This document shows, piece after piece, positions 9,339 to 20,503 of a DNA stretch of 64,000 nucleotides. Below the pieces are notes generated by a model that worked only from the letters and a program-made list of their open reading frames with translations, was not told the origin of the DNA and made no database searches. The stretch's first letter is position 1, and every line of letters starts with the position of its first letter. The DNA is from Pelagibacteraceae bacterium AG-337-G04. GTDB lineage: Bacteria; Pseudomonadota; Alphaproteobacteria; Pelagibacterales; Pelagibacteraceae. Where the stretch lies: assembly GCA_003282205.1 (NCBI GenBank), contig QBZW01000005.1, positions 1-64,000 on the forward strand, in the 5' to 3' direction. The translations under genes and the position numbers were made by a program.

Positions 9339-11248
9339 GTAATAATTATAAATTTCTAGAAGATATCAATTTCCCTGATGATATAAGAAAATTATCACAA
9401 TCTGATATTAAAATTTTGGCAGACGAGGTTCGACAAGAGTTAATTGATGTTGTTTCTGAAACAGGAGGACACTTAGGTGCTGGACTAGGAGTTGTAGAAT
9501 TGACCGTTGTCTTACACTATATATTTAACACTCCTCATGATAAATTAATTTGGGATGTGGGGCATCAAACTTATCCGCATAAAATATTAACTGGTAGAAA
9601 AAAACAAATAAGAACTCTTAGAAAAGGTAAAGGATTATCAGGTTTTACAAAAAGATCAGAAAGTGAGTATGATCCATTTGGTGCCGCTCATAGTTCAACT
9701 TCTATTTCATCTGCATTAGGAATAGCAGTAGCTAATAAGTTATCAAATAAATCAGGTAATGTAATTGCAGTCATAGGCGATGGAGCTATAAGTGCAGGTA
9801 TGGCTTATGAGGCTATGAATAATGCAGGTGGAAGCAAAACAAAGATGATTGTTGTTTTAAATGATAACGATATGTCAATTTCAAAACCTGTTGGTGCTAT
9901 GAGAAAATATTTAGCAAAAATTTTATCTGGAAAAGTTTACTTTAGTTTTAGAGAAACATTAAAATTAATTATATCTGCTTTTTCAAAAAGATTTAAAAAT
10001 CAAGCGGGAAAAGCTGAAGATTTTTTAAGATCTGCAGTAACAGGTGGAACATTATTTAATTCTATGGGATTTTACTATGTTGGACCTATAGATGGACACG
10101 ATATTGACTCAATGATTTCAGTATTTAATAATGTAAAAGATATTAATTATGATGGACCAATTTTAATCCATGTTAAAACTGAAAAAGGAAAAGGTTATTC
10201 CTTTGCAGAAAAATCAGAGGATAAATTTCATGGAGTTTCAAAATTTAATATAAAAACAGGTGAACAGGAAAAGTCAAAATCTAATACTCCGTCTTATACA
10301 AAAGTATTCGCCAATTCATTAATCAAACATGCAGAAAAAGATAGCAAGGTTGTTGGTATAACTGCAGCTATGCCATCAGGAACAGGAATGGATTTATTTG
10401 GAAAAAAATTTCCAGAAAGAATGTTTGATGTAGGGATAGCTGAGCAACATGCGGTTACTTTTGCTGCGGGTATGGCTACCGAAGGGTATAAACCTTACGC
10501 TGCAATATACTCAACATTTCTTCAAAGAGCTTACGACCAGGTCGTCCACGATGTTGCCATACAATCTTTGCCTGTTAGATTTGCAATCGACAGAGCGGGG
10601 TTAGTTGGTGCTGATGGCCCAACACATGCTGGATCTTTTGATATAACATACCTTTCAACATTGCCAAATTTTGTAGTAATGGCTGCAAGTGATGAAGCCG
10701 AGCTTGTAAGAATGATAAATACATCAATGGATATAAACGATAGACCATCAGCTTTTAGATATCCAAGAGGCAATGGCGTGGGAGTTCAATTACCTGAAAT
10801 AACTGAGAAAATTGAGTTGGGTAAAGCAAAAATAATTAAAGAAGGAAAAAAAGTTGCAATCCTAAATTTTGGAGCAAGATTACAGGAGTGTATTTTGGCT
10901 TCTGAAAATTTAATAAAAAAAGGAATTGATATCTCTATTATTGATGCAAGATTTGCAAAACCGTTAGATGAAAACCTAATATGGCAAATCGCTACAGAAC
11001 ATGAGGTTTTGATTACAATAGAAGAAGGTTCAATTGGGGGATTTGGATCTCATGTGAGCCAATTTTTAAGTGAAAAAAATTTATTAGACAGTAATCTTAA
11101 ATTTAGATCAATGATATTACCTGATAGATTTATTGATCATGATAAACCTGAGCTAATGTATAAGTTTGCTAATTTAGACTCTATTGGTATTGAAAATAAA
11201 ATATTAGATACTTTAAATTCAAAAGTTTTAATTAAAAAATCTAATTAA
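9335..11248 (+). CDS. dxs: 1-deoxy-D-xylulose-5-phosphate synthase
   Basis: Dxs is the thiamine-diphosphate enzyme that joins pyruvate and glyceraldehyde-3-phosphate, the entry step of the MEP isoprenoid pathway. The 637-aa length is normal. Visible are the ThDP motif starting [18 protein letters not shown], the catalytic-Glu segment [10 protein letters not shown], and the transketolase pyrimidine and C-terminal domains. The start is GTG, inside the ispA stop region, because no in-frame ATG lies near the conserved N terminus. It converges on aroC with a 4-base overlap. Confidence 0.97.
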   Translation: MSNNYKFLEDINFPDDIRKLSQSDIKILADEVRQELIDVVSETGGHLGAGLGVVELTVVLHYIFNTPHDKLIWDVGHQTYPHKILTGRKKQIRTLRKGKGLSGFTKRSESEYDPFGAAHSSTSISSALGIAVANKLSNKSGNVIAVIGDGAISAGMAYEAMNNAGGSKTKMIVVLNDNDMSISKPVGAMRKYLAKILSGKVYFSFRETLKLIISAFSKRFKNQAGKAEDFLRSAVTGGTLFNSMGFYYVGPIDGHDIDSMISVFNNVKDINYDGPILIHVKTEKGKGYSFAEKSEDKFHGVSKFNIKTGEQEKSKSNTPSYTKVFANSLIKHAEKDSKVVGITAAMPSGTGMDLFGKKFPERMFDVGIAEQHAVTFAAGMATEGYKPYAAIYSTFLQRAYDQVVHDVAIQSLPVRFAIDRAGLVGADGPTHAGSFDITYLSTLPNFVVMAASDEAELVRMINTSMDINDRPSAFRYPRGNGVGVQLPEITEKIELGKAKIIKEGKKVAILNFGARLQECILASENLIKKGIDISIIDARFAKPLDENLIWQIATEHEVLITIEEGSIGGFGSHVSQFLSEKNLLDSNLKFRSMILPDRFIDHDKPELMYKFANLDSIGIENKILDTLNSKVLIKKSN

Positions 11249-12330
11249 ATTTTATTTTGTGCGGTATTCATTAAATAGTGATCAAGAATTACACAATGCA
11301 TCATAGCTTCTCCTATTGGAACCGCTCTAATTCCAACACATGGGTCGTGTCTTCCTTTTACTGATATTGTTGTATTCTTGCCAAATCTATCGATTGTTTT
11401 TCTCGATGATAAAATAGATGATGTTGGTTTTACCGCAAATGAAACATTTATTTCTTGTCCAGTAGAAATTCCTCCCAGAATTCCTCCAGCATTATTTGAT
11501 TTAAAACTAGTTTTGCCTTTTTTTTTCAAAATTTCATCAGAGTTTTCCTCTCCAGTTAACATTGCCGAGTTCATTCCTGATCCAATATTTACTCCCTTTA
11601 CAGCATTAATACTCATCATTGCTGCTGCAAGATCCATATCTAATTTTGAATATATTGGTGCTCCAAGTCCCAAAGGAACTCCTCTTGCTCTAACCTCAAC
11701 AATTGCTCCACAAGATGATCCAGCTTTTCTAATCCCAAGTAGATATTTTTCCCAAAGTTTAATCACAGTTTTATCAGGACAAAAGAATGGGTTACTAGAA
11801 ATTGTTTTGTCTTTCCACTTCTTTAAGTCACATCCTAATATACCTAATTGTGTAACAGCACCAACAGCTTGATACTTTTTACCAATTTTATTTTTCAAAA
11901 CAACTTTTGCTATAGCACCAGCCGCAACTCTAGCAGCTGTCTCTCGAGCAGATTGTCTTCCTCCACCTCTATAATCCCGGATTCCATATTTTTTAAAATA
12001 AGTATAATCTGCATGTCCTGGCCTAAATTTATTCTTTATTGTTTCGTAATCTCTTGATCTCATATCATTATTATAAATAATAAGAGAAATTGGAGTTCCA
12101 GTTGTTCTACCCTCAAAAACACCTGATAAAATGTTTATTTTATCATCCTCTTTTCTTTGAGTTGTAAATTTAGATTGTCCTGGTTTTCTTTTATTAAGTT
12201 CTTTTTGTATATCGCTGTCTTTTATGGGAATATTTGGAGGGCAGCCATCAACAACACATCCAATAGCTGGACCATGCGACTCTCCCCAAGTGGTAAATCT
12301 AAATAACTTTCCAAAAGTATTAAATGACAT
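11245..12330 (-). CDS. aroC: Chorismate synthase
   Basis: AroC converts EPSP to chorismate using reduced FMN, the last common step to aromatic amino acids and folate. The 361-aa protein has the classic N-terminal [16 protein letters not shown] signature, the RPGHAD and [11 protein letters not shown] segments near residues 100-125, and the C-terminal [18 protein letters not shown]. All signature residues are intact. It is transcribed alone, divergent from pdxH across 32 bases. Confidence 0.97.
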   Translation of the reverse strand: MSFNTFGKLFRFTTWGESHGPAIGCVVDGCPPNIPIKDSDIQKELNKRKPGQSKFTTQRKEDDKINILSGVFEGRTTGTPISLIIYNNDMRSRDYETIKNKFRPGHADYTYFKKYGIRDYRGGGRQSARETAARVAAGAIAKVVLKNKIGKKYQAVGAVTQLGILGCDLKKWKDKTISSNPFFCPDKTVIKLWEKYLLGIRKAGSSCGAIVEVRARGVPLGLGAPIYSKLDMDLAAAMMSINAVKGVNIGSGMNSAMLTGEENSDEILKKKGKTSFKSNNAGGILGGISTGQEINVSFAVKPTSSILSSRKTIDRFGKNTTISVKGRHDPCVGIRAVPIGEAMMHCVILDHYLMNTAQNKI

Positions 12331-12362
12331 TATTTTAATGTATAAATTATTTTTTTAAATTT

Positions 12363-12986
12363 ATGAACGAAAAAAACTCACTTGGACTAAATCTTTGCTT
12401 TAAAGATCATAATAACCCAATAAAGCTTTTTGAAGAATGGTTCAATGCAGCAAAAAAAACTGAAATTAATGATCCAAACGCATTTGCGGTTGGAACTGTA
12501 AACAAAAATGGGTTTCCAACAGTTAGAATGGTCCTTCTTAAAGATTTTGATAAAAATGGATTTGTTTTCTATACAAATCTTAATAGTGATAAAAGCAAGG
12601 CTATCAAAAATTCCTCAAAAATTTCTATGTGTTTCCACTGGAAAAGTTTACAAAGACAAATTAGAATAATAGGTATTGCTACCAAGGTAAAAAAAAAAGA
12701 AGCTGATGCTTATTACAATACAAGAGCTTATGGAAGCAGAATTGGCGCTTGGGCCTCAAAGCAAAGTTCTATTTTGAAAAAAAGACAGGATTTATATAAT
12801 TCCATTGAGAAATTTAAGAAAAAATTCCCTAACAAAAATAAGATACCTCGACCCGAATATTGGTCTGGTTGGAAAATCAAACCTAAAGAAATTGAATTTT
12901 GGTTAGATGGAGAGAATCGAATTCATGAAAGATTAAAATATATTAGAATAACCAAAAACTGGAAAAAAGTATTGTTAAGCCCCTAG
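12363..12986 (+). CDS. pdxH: Pyridoxamine/pyridoxine 5'-phosphate oxidase
   Basis: PdxH oxidises PNP or PMP to pyridoxal phosphate using FMN and oxygen. At 207 aa the length fits. Motifs include TVRMVLLKDFDKNGFVFYTN for FMN binding, the SKQSSIL region, RPEYWSGWKIKPKEIEFW and the C-terminal RIHER. The stop overlaps the convergent polyprenyl synthase gene by four bases. A lone pdxH implies salvage, or that the remaining B6 genes lie elsewhere. Confidence 0.95.
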   Translation: MNEKNSLGLNLCFKDHNNPIKLFEEWFNAAKKTEINDPNAFAVGTVNKNGFPTVRMVLLKDFDKNGFVFYTNLNSDKSKAIKNSSKISMCFHWKSLQRQIRIIGIATKVKKKEADAYYNTRAYGSRIGAWASKQSSILKKRQDLYNSIEKFKKKFPNKNKIPRPEYWSGWKIKPKEIEFWLDGENRIHERLKYIRITKNWKKVLLSP

Positions 12987-13996
12987 AAATTTCTTTCAAT
13001 ACTAAAAGATGTTAAGTTTTTTAATATATTTTTTTCATCAGATTCTTCAAATACACTTAAAGAATTAGAAGCTAAATTAATATAATGTTCTGCTTTTTTA
13101 GAACACTCATTTATAATATTATTTTTTTTTATTAAATCTAGGACATATTCAAATTCTTGCTTTTCTCGAATTTCTTTTTCAAAAAAAGATTTTAGTTTTT
13201 CTTTTTCAAACTTGTCAACTCTTTGATATAGTAAAATTATAGGCAAAGTCACTTTACCCTCGTAAAAGTCATTGCCAATATTTTTTCCAAACAATTTTAA
13301 TTCAGAATTGTAATCTAATGTGTCATCTGCTATTTGAAATGTAAGGCCTAAGTTTTTTCCGTAAAACCCTAATGCATTTTTATATTTTAAATCTTTTTCA
13401 GCTATTATTGCTCCAACTTTAGTTGCTGCCGCAAACAAAGACGCAGTTTTTGATGAAATAATATTTAGATAAGTTTCCTCTAAGATATCTATTTCTTTAT
13501 TGTGTTGTAACTGTAGAACTTCACCTTGTGCGATTTCAGAAGATGTAGTTGCTAAAAGTTTTAATAGTTCTAAATTCCCGTCCTCCACCATCATTTCAAA
13601 ACATTTACTTAGTAAATAATCACCTACCAAAATTGAAGAATGATTTCCCCAAATTGTATTAAGAGTTTTTTTTCCTCTTCTTATGTCAGCACTATCTATT
13701 ACATCGTCATGCATTAAAGTTGCTGCATGGATAAGTTCTACACAAGCGGCAAGATTTACATCTCTTAATCCTTTTTGATATTTGCAAATCTTAGCACTTT
13801 GTAAGGTCAAGAGTGCTCTTAGTCTTTTTCCACCTGTTTTTAAATGATACTTGGTCATCTTTTGAACCAAGTCCACCTTACTTGCTAGTCTAGAATTAAT
13901 TTTTTCTTCAACTAGAATCAACTTTTCGTCAACAGAGTTTTTTAAATCTTCATAAGAATTATTAATTTGTTTTTTTAGCTGTATTACAGTTCCCAT
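12983..13996 (-). CDS. ispB: Long-chain polyprenyl diphosphate synthase (octa/decaprenyl)
   Basis: This enzyme extends farnesyl diphosphate to the C40-C50 side chain of ubiquinone. The 337-aa protein has DDVIDSADIRRG as first aspartate motif (no insertion, typical of long-chain synthases) and DDTLDYN as the second, with the GEVLQLQHN segment between. The chain length made cannot be deduced here; octaprenyl or decaprenyl are the options in alphaproteobacteria. It is the second trans-prenyltransferase in the window after ispA, and the two differ clearly in the first motif. Confidence 0.9.
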   Translation of the reverse strand: MGTVIQLKKQINNSYEDLKNSVDEKLILVEEKINSRLASKVDLVQKMTKYHLKTGGKRLRALLTLQSAKICKYQKGLRDVNLAACVELIHAATLMHDDVIDSADIRRGKKTLNTIWGNHSSILVGDYLLSKCFEMMVEDGNLELLKLLATTSSEIAQGEVLQLQHNKEIDILEETYLNIISSKTASLFAAATKVGAIIAEKDLKYKNALGFYGKNLGLTFQIADDTLDYNSELKLFGKNIGNDFYEGKVTLPIILLYQRVDKFEKEKLKSFFEKEIREKQEFEYVLDLIKKNNIINECSKKAEHYINLASNSLSVFEESDEKNILKNLTSFSIERNF

Positions 13997-14038
13997 ATTT
14001 TAAAAGTATTATATCCAATTTATTAATATACTTATCAA

Positions 14039-14066
14039 TTGACGCACCTTATTCTTTAATTATAAC
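14039..14066 (+). promoter_or_regulatory. Predicted sigma-70-type promoter for the S49 peptidase-glyQS-ppdK run
   Basis: A -35 TTGACG and -10 TATAAC are separated by 16 bases, with a further T-rich stretch and an expected start near 14073, about 34 bases before the ATG. It lies in the 110-base gap between the divergent ispB and peptidase genes. This is one of the better-looking promoters in a very A/T-rich background, where chance matches are common. Confidence 0.5.
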
Positions 14067-14106
14067 TAGGGTTTATAATATATTAAAAAAACTTATAACA
14101 ATTCTA

Positions 14107-14916
14107 ATGTTTTCATTTTTTAAAAAAAAAAAGATAATAAGTCACCTCAAATTATCAGGAGTTATAGGAAATGTTGGAAGATTCAGACAAGGAATAGAAT
14201 ATTCAAGTGAGGAAGAAATAATAAAAAAGGCTTTTTCAGTAAAGAAAGCTCTAGCCGTTGCAATTACAATTAATTCACCAGGAGGATCTCCAGTACAGTC
14301 ACATTTAATTTACAAACTAATAAAAGAGCAATCTAAGAAAACAAAAAAAAAAGTAATTGTTTTTGCTGAAGATGTGGCGGCATCTGGTGGTTATCTAATA
14401 GCATGTGCTGGTGATGAAATATACGCTAACTCAAGTTCTATCATAGGATCTATTGGAGTTATTTCTGCATCATTTGGTTTTAAAAATTTGATTGAAAAAA
14501 TTGGGATTGAAAGAAGAGTTTACACTGCTGGGAAAAATAAAAGTACCTTAGATCCTTTTTTGGATGAAAAAGAAGAAGATATTAATCGTTTGAAAAATAT
14601 TCAACTAGAAATACATCAAGATTTTATAGATGTTGTTGAAGAGAGTAGAAAAGAAAAACTAAAAAAAAACTCTGGTATTGAACTTTTCTCTGGGGAATTT
14701 TGGGCAGGAAAAAAAGCAAAAGAACTAGGACTTATCGATGGGTTAGGAAATGCAGAGCAAATATTAAGAGAGAAATATGGTGAAGATATAGAAATTAAGA
14801 AATTTGGAAAAAGTAAAGGGTGGTTGTCAAAAAAGCTATCTTCTTCTGAAAATTATATTGATAAAGTAATCAGTTTATTAGAAGAGAGATCAATTTGGCA
14901 AAGGTATGGTCTCTAA
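14107..14916 (+). CDS. sppA: S49-family serine peptidase (SppA/SohB-like)
   Basis: Family S49 peptidases cleave membrane or signal-peptide remnants with a Ser/Lys dyad. The 269-aa protein shows the nucleophile in AASGGY (Ser93), the clp-like INSPGGS motif at about residues 55-61, and the general-base Lys in [10 protein letters not shown] (about Lys145). It is the short single-domain form. The N terminus (MFSFFKKKK) has no convincing membrane anchor, so it may be cytoplasmic or peripheral. Its last bases overlap the glyQ start. It could equally be called sohB-like; the family is certain, the physiological substrate is not. Confidence 0.85.
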   Translation: MFSFFKKKKIISHLKLSGVIGNVGRFRQGIEYSSEEEIIKKAFSVKKALAVAITINSPGGSPVQSHLIYKLIKEQSKKTKKKVIVFAEDVAASGGYLIACAGDEIYANSSSIIGSIGVISASFGFKNLIEKIGIERRVYTAGKNKSTLDPFLDEKEEDINRLKNIQLEIHQDFIDVVEESRKEKLKKNSGIELFSGEFWAGKKAKELGLIDGLGNAEQILREKYGEDIEIKKFGKSKGWLSKKLSSSENYIDKVISLLEERSIWQRYGL

Positions 14917-15778
14917 AATAAAGAAAAAAACATTGTCTTTTCAAGATACAATCTTTAACTTACAAAAGTATTGGTCTAAAAAAGGTTGTGTAATATTACA
15001 ACCGTATGATCTAGAAGTAGGAGCTGGAACATTCCATCCAGCAACCACTTTACGATCGCTTGGCCCAAAACCATGGAAAACTGCATATGTTCAACCATCA
15101 CGCAGACCTACTGATGGAAGATATGGCGACAACCCCAATAGATTACATCATTACTATCAATTCCAGGTTTTAATTAAACCTTCACCAAAAGAAATAAAAA
15201 AGATGTATTTAAATAGCTTGTCATCAATAGGTATTAATTATGAGGAACACGATATAAGGTTTGTTGAAGATGACTGGGAAAGTCCTACATTAGGAGCGAC
15301 AGGTCTTGGATGGGAAGTTTGGTGTGATGGTATGGAAGTTACACAATTTACCTATTTTCAACAAATGGCTGGAGTTGAATGTAAACCTGTATCTGTTGAA
15401 ATTACATACGGATTAGAGAGACTGTGCATGTTTATTCAAAACAAAAAAAATGTTTTTGAATTAATTTGGAATGATGAAGGAATTACTTACAAAGATGTTT
15501 TTCATCAGTCAGAGAAAGAATTTTCAGCATATAATTTTGAATATGCCAATACTGATAATTTATTTAAAATATTTGAAATGCTAGAACAGGAAACAAAATT
15601 ATTAGTAGAAAAAAAGATTTCTCTTCCAGCTTATGATCAATGTTTAAAATGTAGTCATCTATTCAATATTTTAGATGCAAGAGGGGTGATTAGTGTAGCA
15701 CAAAGGGCTGAATATATTGCAAGAATAAGGGAACTAACTAAATCAATTGGGAAAGTTTGGATTGAAAGCCAAAGTTAA
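14906..15778 (+). CDS. glyQ: Glycyl-tRNA synthetase alpha subunit
   Basis: GlyQ is the catalytic class II subunit of the alpha2beta2 glycyl-tRNA synthetase. The 290-aa protein begins with the characteristic [17 protein letters not shown] and [16 protein letters not shown] segments and contains [17 protein letters not shown] (motif 2 region). It overlaps the peptidase gene by 11 bases. Its TAA stop shares one base with the glyS ATG, so translation is probably coupled. Confidence 0.97.
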   Translation: MVSKIKKKTLSFQDTIFNLQKYWSKKGCVILQPYDLEVGAGTFHPATTLRSLGPKPWKTAYVQPSRRPTDGRYGDNPNRLHHYYQFQVLIKPSPKEIKKMYLNSLSSIGINYEEHDIRFVEDDWESPTLGATGLGWEVWCDGMEVTQFTYFQQMAGVECKPVSVEITYGLERLCMFIQNKKNVFELIWNDEGITYKDVFHQSEKEFSAYNFEYANTDNLFKIFEMLEQETKLLVEKKISLPAYDQCLKCSHLFNILDARGVISVAQRAEYIARIRELTKSIGKVWIESQS

Positions 15779-17841
15779 TGTCAGAATTATTTATAGAGTT
15801 ATTTAGTGAGGAAATTCCTGCAAGACTTCAAATAAACGCAAGGAATGAATTAAAAAAAAATATTAAAAATTTTTTCTTTGATAACCAAATTAAATTCAAC
15901 GAAAATTTCAATGTTTATTCAACACCAAATAGACTAGTTCTACATGTTGATAAAATCCCTAATGAAATCAAATTAAACTCAGAGGAAATTAAAGGCCCAA
16001 ATGTTAATGCTCCTGAAAAAGCATTAGAGGGATTTATTAGATCTAACAATACAACATTAGAAAAAATCTTTAAAAAAAATACTGAGAAAGGTGAATTCTA
16101 TTTTTTTAAAAAAGATTCTAGAAAAATAAAAGTTTCAGACTTGTTAGAAAAAAATTTAAGTGAAATCTTTGCAAAGATAGCTTGGAACAAATCAATGAAA
16201 TGGGCAAATTATGATCTTTATTGGGGAAGACCTCTTAAATCCATTTTAGCAATATTTAATAAAAAACCTCTAAATTTTGATTTTAATCATATTAATAGCT
16301 CTAATAAAACTTTTATAGATAAGTCACTAGAAGAAGGTATGAAAATTTTTAATGACTTTAATTCGTATTTAAAATTTTTTAAACAAAAAGGTATTTTAAT
16401 TGATCAAGATCTAAGAAAAAAAATAATACAGAATAAGATTAACGAAATAATTAATAAAAAAAATTTAAAAATCGAACAGAATGATAGACTTATTGATGAA
16501 ATAGTAAATATAGTTGAAAAGCCAGTGGTAATTGTTTGTGATTTTGACAAAAAATTTTTGAATGTACCCGGTGAAATATTGATTACTAGTATGCAAACTC
16601 ATCAAAAATATATACCAACTTTTGATAAAAAAAATATTCTTACAACTAATTTTTTTGTAGTTTCAGATATTAAAGACACTAAAGGTTTTGTTAAATTAGG
16701 AAATGAAAGAGTGATTGAAGCAAGATTAAGTGATGCTGAGTTTTTTTGGGAGAAAAATAAAACCCAAAATTTAGTTAAACAAGTAGATAAATTAAAAAAT
16801 ATAAATTATTTTAAAGGCCTAGGATCCTACTTTGATAAAATTCAGCGTATGAGAAAGTTATCATCGTTAATTTCTGATAATTTTTTAATTAGTAAAGATA
16901 AAATTGAAATAGCCTCATCAATTTGTAAAGTTGATTTAATGTCTGATCTTGTTGGAGAGTTTCCAGAACTTCAGGGTATTGTTGGAGGTCATTTTGCAAA
17001 GTTTCAAGGGTTCGATAAAGAAGTTTGTCTTGCTGTATCTGAGCAATACTTGCCTAACGGGATGGAAAGCAAATTACCAAAAAAAATGTATAGTGTTGCT
17101 TTATCTTTAAGTGATAAACTAGACTCATTAGTAGGTTTTTTTGGAATTAATCTGAAACCTACTAGTTCAAAAGACCCATATGCCATAAGGAGAATGGCTA
17201 TAAGTCTTGTCAGATTAATTGTTGAAAATGAAACAAAAATCAAACTAAAAGATTTAATTGTTTACGCCTGTTCAGTATATAGAGATCAGGGCTATGAATT
17301 TGATACCAAAAAAATACAAAACGATTTAAGTGATTTCATAATTGAAAGATTAAAAAATTATTTAAAAGAAAAAAAAATAAGACAAGATATAATTGAAAGC
17401 TCAACATTTTTACTTGGATTGGATGATTTATTAAAAGCTTATAAAAAATCTTTATGTTTAAATAAAAATATTAAAAAAGATATCGGCTTTGAAACTATTG
17501 CAGCATACAAAAGATCTTCAAATATATTAAATACTGAAAAAAAAATAAATATCGAATCCCTTGGTTTTGCAGATCCAGGTTTATTTAAAAATGATTACGA
17601 GAAAAAATTATATAAAAAAATAAATGATATTAGAAAATATTTTTTGAGTATTGGAAAAGATGAAAATTACGAAGAAAGTCTAAAAATTTTATCAAGCATT
17701 AAAAACGAGATCAACGATTTTTTTGATAATGTTATTGTAAATGATGAAGATATAATAATTAAAAAAAATAGATTAGAATTATTAAATATGTTGTGTAAAA
17801 CTTTTGATAACTATTTTAATTTTTCAAAAATAAATGCCTAA
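15778..17841 (+). CDS. glyS: Glycyl-tRNA synthetase beta subunit
   Basis: GlyS is the tRNA-binding beta subunit. The 687-aa protein starts with the family's ELFIELFSEEIPARLQ and contains the HD-like segment SDLVGEFPELQGIVGGHFAK and the conserved LKPTSSKDPYAIRR. Both are strong GlyS markers. The C-terminal anticodon-binding portion is present but weakly conserved and very lysine-rich. It follows glyQ with a one-base overlap and runs eight bases into the ppdK gene. Confidence 0.96.
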   Translation: MSELFIELFSEEIPARLQINARNELKKNIKNFFFDNQIKFNENFNVYSTPNRLVLHVDKIPNEIKLNSEEIKGPNVNAPEKALEGFIRSNNTTLEKIFKKNTEKGEFYFFKKDSRKIKVSDLLEKNLSEIFAKIAWNKSMKWANYDLYWGRPLKSILAIFNKKPLNFDFNHINSSNKTFIDKSLEEGMKIFNDFNSYLKFFKQKGILIDQDLRKKIIQNKINEIINKKNLKIEQNDRLIDEIVNIVEKPVVIVCDFDKKFLNVPGEILITSMQTHQKYIPTFDKKNILTTNFFVVSDIKDTKGFVKLGNERVIEARLSDAEFFWEKNKTQNLVKQVDKLKNINYFKGLGSYFDKIQRMRKLSSLISDNFLISKDKIEIASSICKVDLMSDLVGEFPELQGIVGGHFAKFQGFDKEVCLAVSEQYLPNGMESKLPKKMYSVALSLSDKLDSLVGFFGINLKPTSSKDPYAIRRMAISLVRLIVENETKIKLKDLIVYACSVYRDQGYEFDTKKIQNDLSDFIIERLKNYLKEKKIRQDIIESSTFLLGLDDLLKAYKKSLCLNKNIKKDIGFETIAAYKRSSNILNTEKKINIESLGFADPGLFKNDYEKKLYKKINDIRKYFLSIGKDENYEESLKILSSIKNEINDFFDNVIVNDEDIIIKKNRLELLNMLCKTFDNYFNFSKINA

Positions 17842-20503
17842 TATGAAAAAATTTATATTTAATTTCAAATCAAATAAAATTAAAAAAATTAAACTGCCAA
17901 AAAATATTCTTGGTGGCAAAGGTGCAAATCTTTCTGAGATGGGAAGAATGGGGCTACCTGTACCTCCTGGTTTTACAATATCTACAGAGGTATGTGACTT
18001 GTTTTATAAGAATAAAAAAAAATTAAATAAAAAAATACTTAATGAAATAAGTAAAGAATTAAAATTTATTGAAAAAGATTCAGGAAAGAAATTTGGAGAT
18101 ATAAAAAATCCTCTTCTAGTTTCTGTAAGATCTGGAGCTAGGGTTTCTATGCCTGGTATGATGGATACAATTTTAAATCTAGGTCTTAATGATAATACAG
18201 TAATAGCACTTGCAAAAAAAACTTCAAATTTAAGATTTGCAAATGATAGTTATAGGCGTTTTATTCAAATGTATTCTAATGTTGTATTGGGAATAGAAAG
18301 TTATCATTTTGAGGATATTATTGAGAACTATAAGTTAACAAAAGGGGTGTTACTAGATACAGAATTAGATGAGTATGACTGGGAAGCTTTAATTAAAGAT
18401 TTTAAAAATATCGTAAAGGAAAAAACAAAAAAAGATTTTCCTCAAAATGTCAAAGAACAATTGGTGGGAGCTATAAGTGCTGTTTTTTTATCTTGGGAAA
18501 GTCATAGAGCAAAAGTCTATAGAAAATTAAATCAAATACCATCTAATTGGGGTACAGCAGTTAATATACAATCAATGGTTTTTGGGAATATGGGTAATGA
18601 CTGTGCAACTGGTGTAGTTTTTACTAGAAATCCATCAGATGGAGACAAAAATATTTACGGAGAATATCTAATAAATGCGCAAGGAGAGGATGTTGTTGCT
18701 GGAACTAGAACTCCACAACATATTACAAAAAAAGCTAGAGTTGAGTCAAAAGAAACTCTTAAGTCAATGGAAGAAGCAATGCCAGCGACTTACAAGCAAC
18801 TAAAGAATATTTTAACTAAATTAGAAAAACATTACAAAGATATGCAGGATGTTGAGTTTACTGTTGAAAATAAAAAACTTTGGATGCTTCAAACTCGCTC
18901 TGGAAAACGAACAGCCAATTCTGCAGTAAAAATAGCTGTAGATATGGTTAAAGAAAAATTGATTTCTAAAAAAGATGCAATATTGCGAATAGAACCAAGT
19001 TCTTTAGATACTTTACTTCATCCAACTTTAGATGAGAAAGCGAACTTGGAAGTAATTGGGTCAGGCTTACCCGCATCACCTGGTGCTGCAAGTGGAAAAG
19101 TTGTTTTCACATCAGAAGAGGCTGAAAGACTAAATAGTTTGATGCAAAGTACAATATTAGTTCGTGTAGAAACTTCACCAGAAGATATACATGGTATGCA
19201 TGCAGCAAAAGGAATACTTACATCAAGAGGAGGTATGACAAGTCATGCCGCAGTGGTCGCCAGAGGAATGGGAAGACCATGTGTTTCTGGATCTAGTGAA
19301 ATAGAAATTGATTATGAAAATAAATTATTTAAAACAAATAACAGAGTAATTAAAGAGGGAGAAATAATTACAATTGATGGTTCAACAGGCAGAATAATTA
19401 TTGGTGAGGTAAAAACAGTTAAACCAAAAATATCAGGTGATTTCTCAAAAATAATGAGTTGGTCTGATGATTTTAGAAAATTAAAAATTAGAACTAATTC
19501 GGAGACCCCGTTAGATAGTAAAACTGCTAGAGAATTTGGTGCAGAAGGTATTGGTTTGTGTAGAACTGAACATATGTTTTTTGACGAAGAAAGAATTTTA
19601 TCAGTAAGAGAAATGATATTATCAAAAACAATTGTAGACCGATCTAATGCTCTCAAAAAGCTATTACCACATCAAAAAAAGGATTTTATTGAAATATTTA
19701 AGATAATGAAAGGTTTGCCAGTAACAGTAAGGTTACTTGACCCACCTCTACATGAATTTTTACCAAAAAGTAACAATGAAATTAATGATGTTGCAGTTTC
19801 TCTAAATATTCCTGTTAAAGAACTTGAAGTTAGAATTTCAGAACTTCATGAACATAATCCCATGCTGGGTCATAGAGGTTGTAGATTAGCAATTTCATTC
19901 CCTGAAATTTATGAGATGCAGTGTACTGCAATTTTTGAGGCTTTGGTGGAATGTAAAAAACAAAAAATTCAATCAACAATACCTGAAATCATGATACCTT
20001 TAGTTTCAACAGAAGAAGAAATAAAAATCATGAAAGATTTAGTCATTAGGGTTGCAAAAAAAGTTCAAGATGCGAATAAAATCAAAATCGATTTTTTAAT
20101 AGGAACAATGATTGAATTGCCAAGAGCAGCAATAAAGGCAAAAGATATCGCTAGACACGCTGAATTTTTTAGTTTTGGAACTAATGATTTAACTCAAACT
20201 ACATTTGGAATTAGTAGAGATGATAGTGGTAAATTTCTAAACGATTATATTGAGAACAAAATTTTTGACATTGATCCTTTTGTATCAATTGATGATGGAG
20301 TTGGAGACTTAATAAAAATAGCTACTGACAAAGGAAGAAAACAAAACAAAAATATTAAACTTGGAATTTGTGGTGAGCATGGTGGAGATCCTAAAAGTAT
20401 AGAATTTTGTGCAAAAACTGGATTAGATTATGTGTCTTGTTCTCCTTACAGAGTTCCAGTTGCAAGATTAGCAGCAGCTCAAGCTCAAATAAAAAAAAAT
20501 TAA
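17834..20503 (+). CDS. ppdK: Pyruvate, phosphate dikinase
   Basis: PPDK interconverts pyruvate + ATP + Pi and PEP + AMP + PPi. The 889-aa protein has an N-terminal ATP-grasp domain, starting GGKGANLSEMGRMGLPVPPGF, and the swivelling phosphohistidine domain with GGMTSHAAVVARGMGRPC. The C-terminal PEP/pyruvate TIM barrel carries the catalytic Cys in GICGEHGGDP. The start is set at 17834; the ATG at 17843 (MKKFIF) is equally possible. It follows glyS in the same operon and could serve glycolysis with PPi or gluconeogenesis in an organism with reduced central metabolism. Confidence 0.97.
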   Translation: MPNMKKFIFNFKSNKIKKIKLPKNILGGKGANLSEMGRMGLPVPPGFTISTEVCDLFYKNKKKLNKKILNEISKELKFIEKDSGKKFGDIKNPLLVSVRSGARVSMPGMMDTILNLGLNDNTVIALAKKTSNLRFANDSYRRFIQMYSNVVLGIESYHFEDIIENYKLTKGVLLDTELDEYDWEALIKDFKNIVKEKTKKDFPQNVKEQLVGAISAVFLSWESHRAKVYRKLNQIPSNWGTAVNIQSMVFGNMGNDCATGVVFTRNPSDGDKNIYGEYLINAQGEDVVAGTRTPQHITKKARVESKETLKSMEEAMPATYKQLKNILTKLEKHYKDMQDVEFTVENKKLWMLQTRSGKRTANSAVKIAVDMVKEKLISKKDAILRIEPSSLDTLLHPTLDEKANLEVIGSGLPASPGAASGKVVFTSEEAERLNSLMQSTILVRVETSPEDIHGMHAAKGILTSRGGMTSHAAVVARGMGRPCVSGSSEIEIDYENKLFKTNNRVIKEGEIITIDGSTGRIIIGEVKTVKPKISGDFSKIMSWSDDFRKLKIRTNSETPLDSKTAREFGAEGIGLCRTEHMFFDEERILSVREMILSKTIVDRSNALKKLLPHQKKDFIEIFKIMKGLPVTVRLLDPPLHEFLPKSNNEINDVAVSLNIPVKELEVRISELHEHNPMLGHRGCRLAISFPEIYEMQCTAIFEALVECKKQKIQSTIPEIMIPLVSTEEEIKIMKDLVIRVAKKVQDANKIKIDFLIGTMIELPRAAIKAKDIARHAEFFSFGTNDLTQTTFGISRDDSGKFLNDYIENKIFDIDPFVSIDDGVGDLIKIATDKGRKQNKNIKLGICGEHGGDPKSIEFCAKTGLDYVSCSPYRVPVARLAAAQAQIKKN

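Noticed and set aside
11378..11872. 164-residue open frame on the plus strand opposite aroC
   Set aside because: It is antisense to a fully conserved chorismate synthase and has no recognisable domain. The other long antisense frames (for example 27555-27983, 39682-39987, 50415-50723) are rejected for the same reason.
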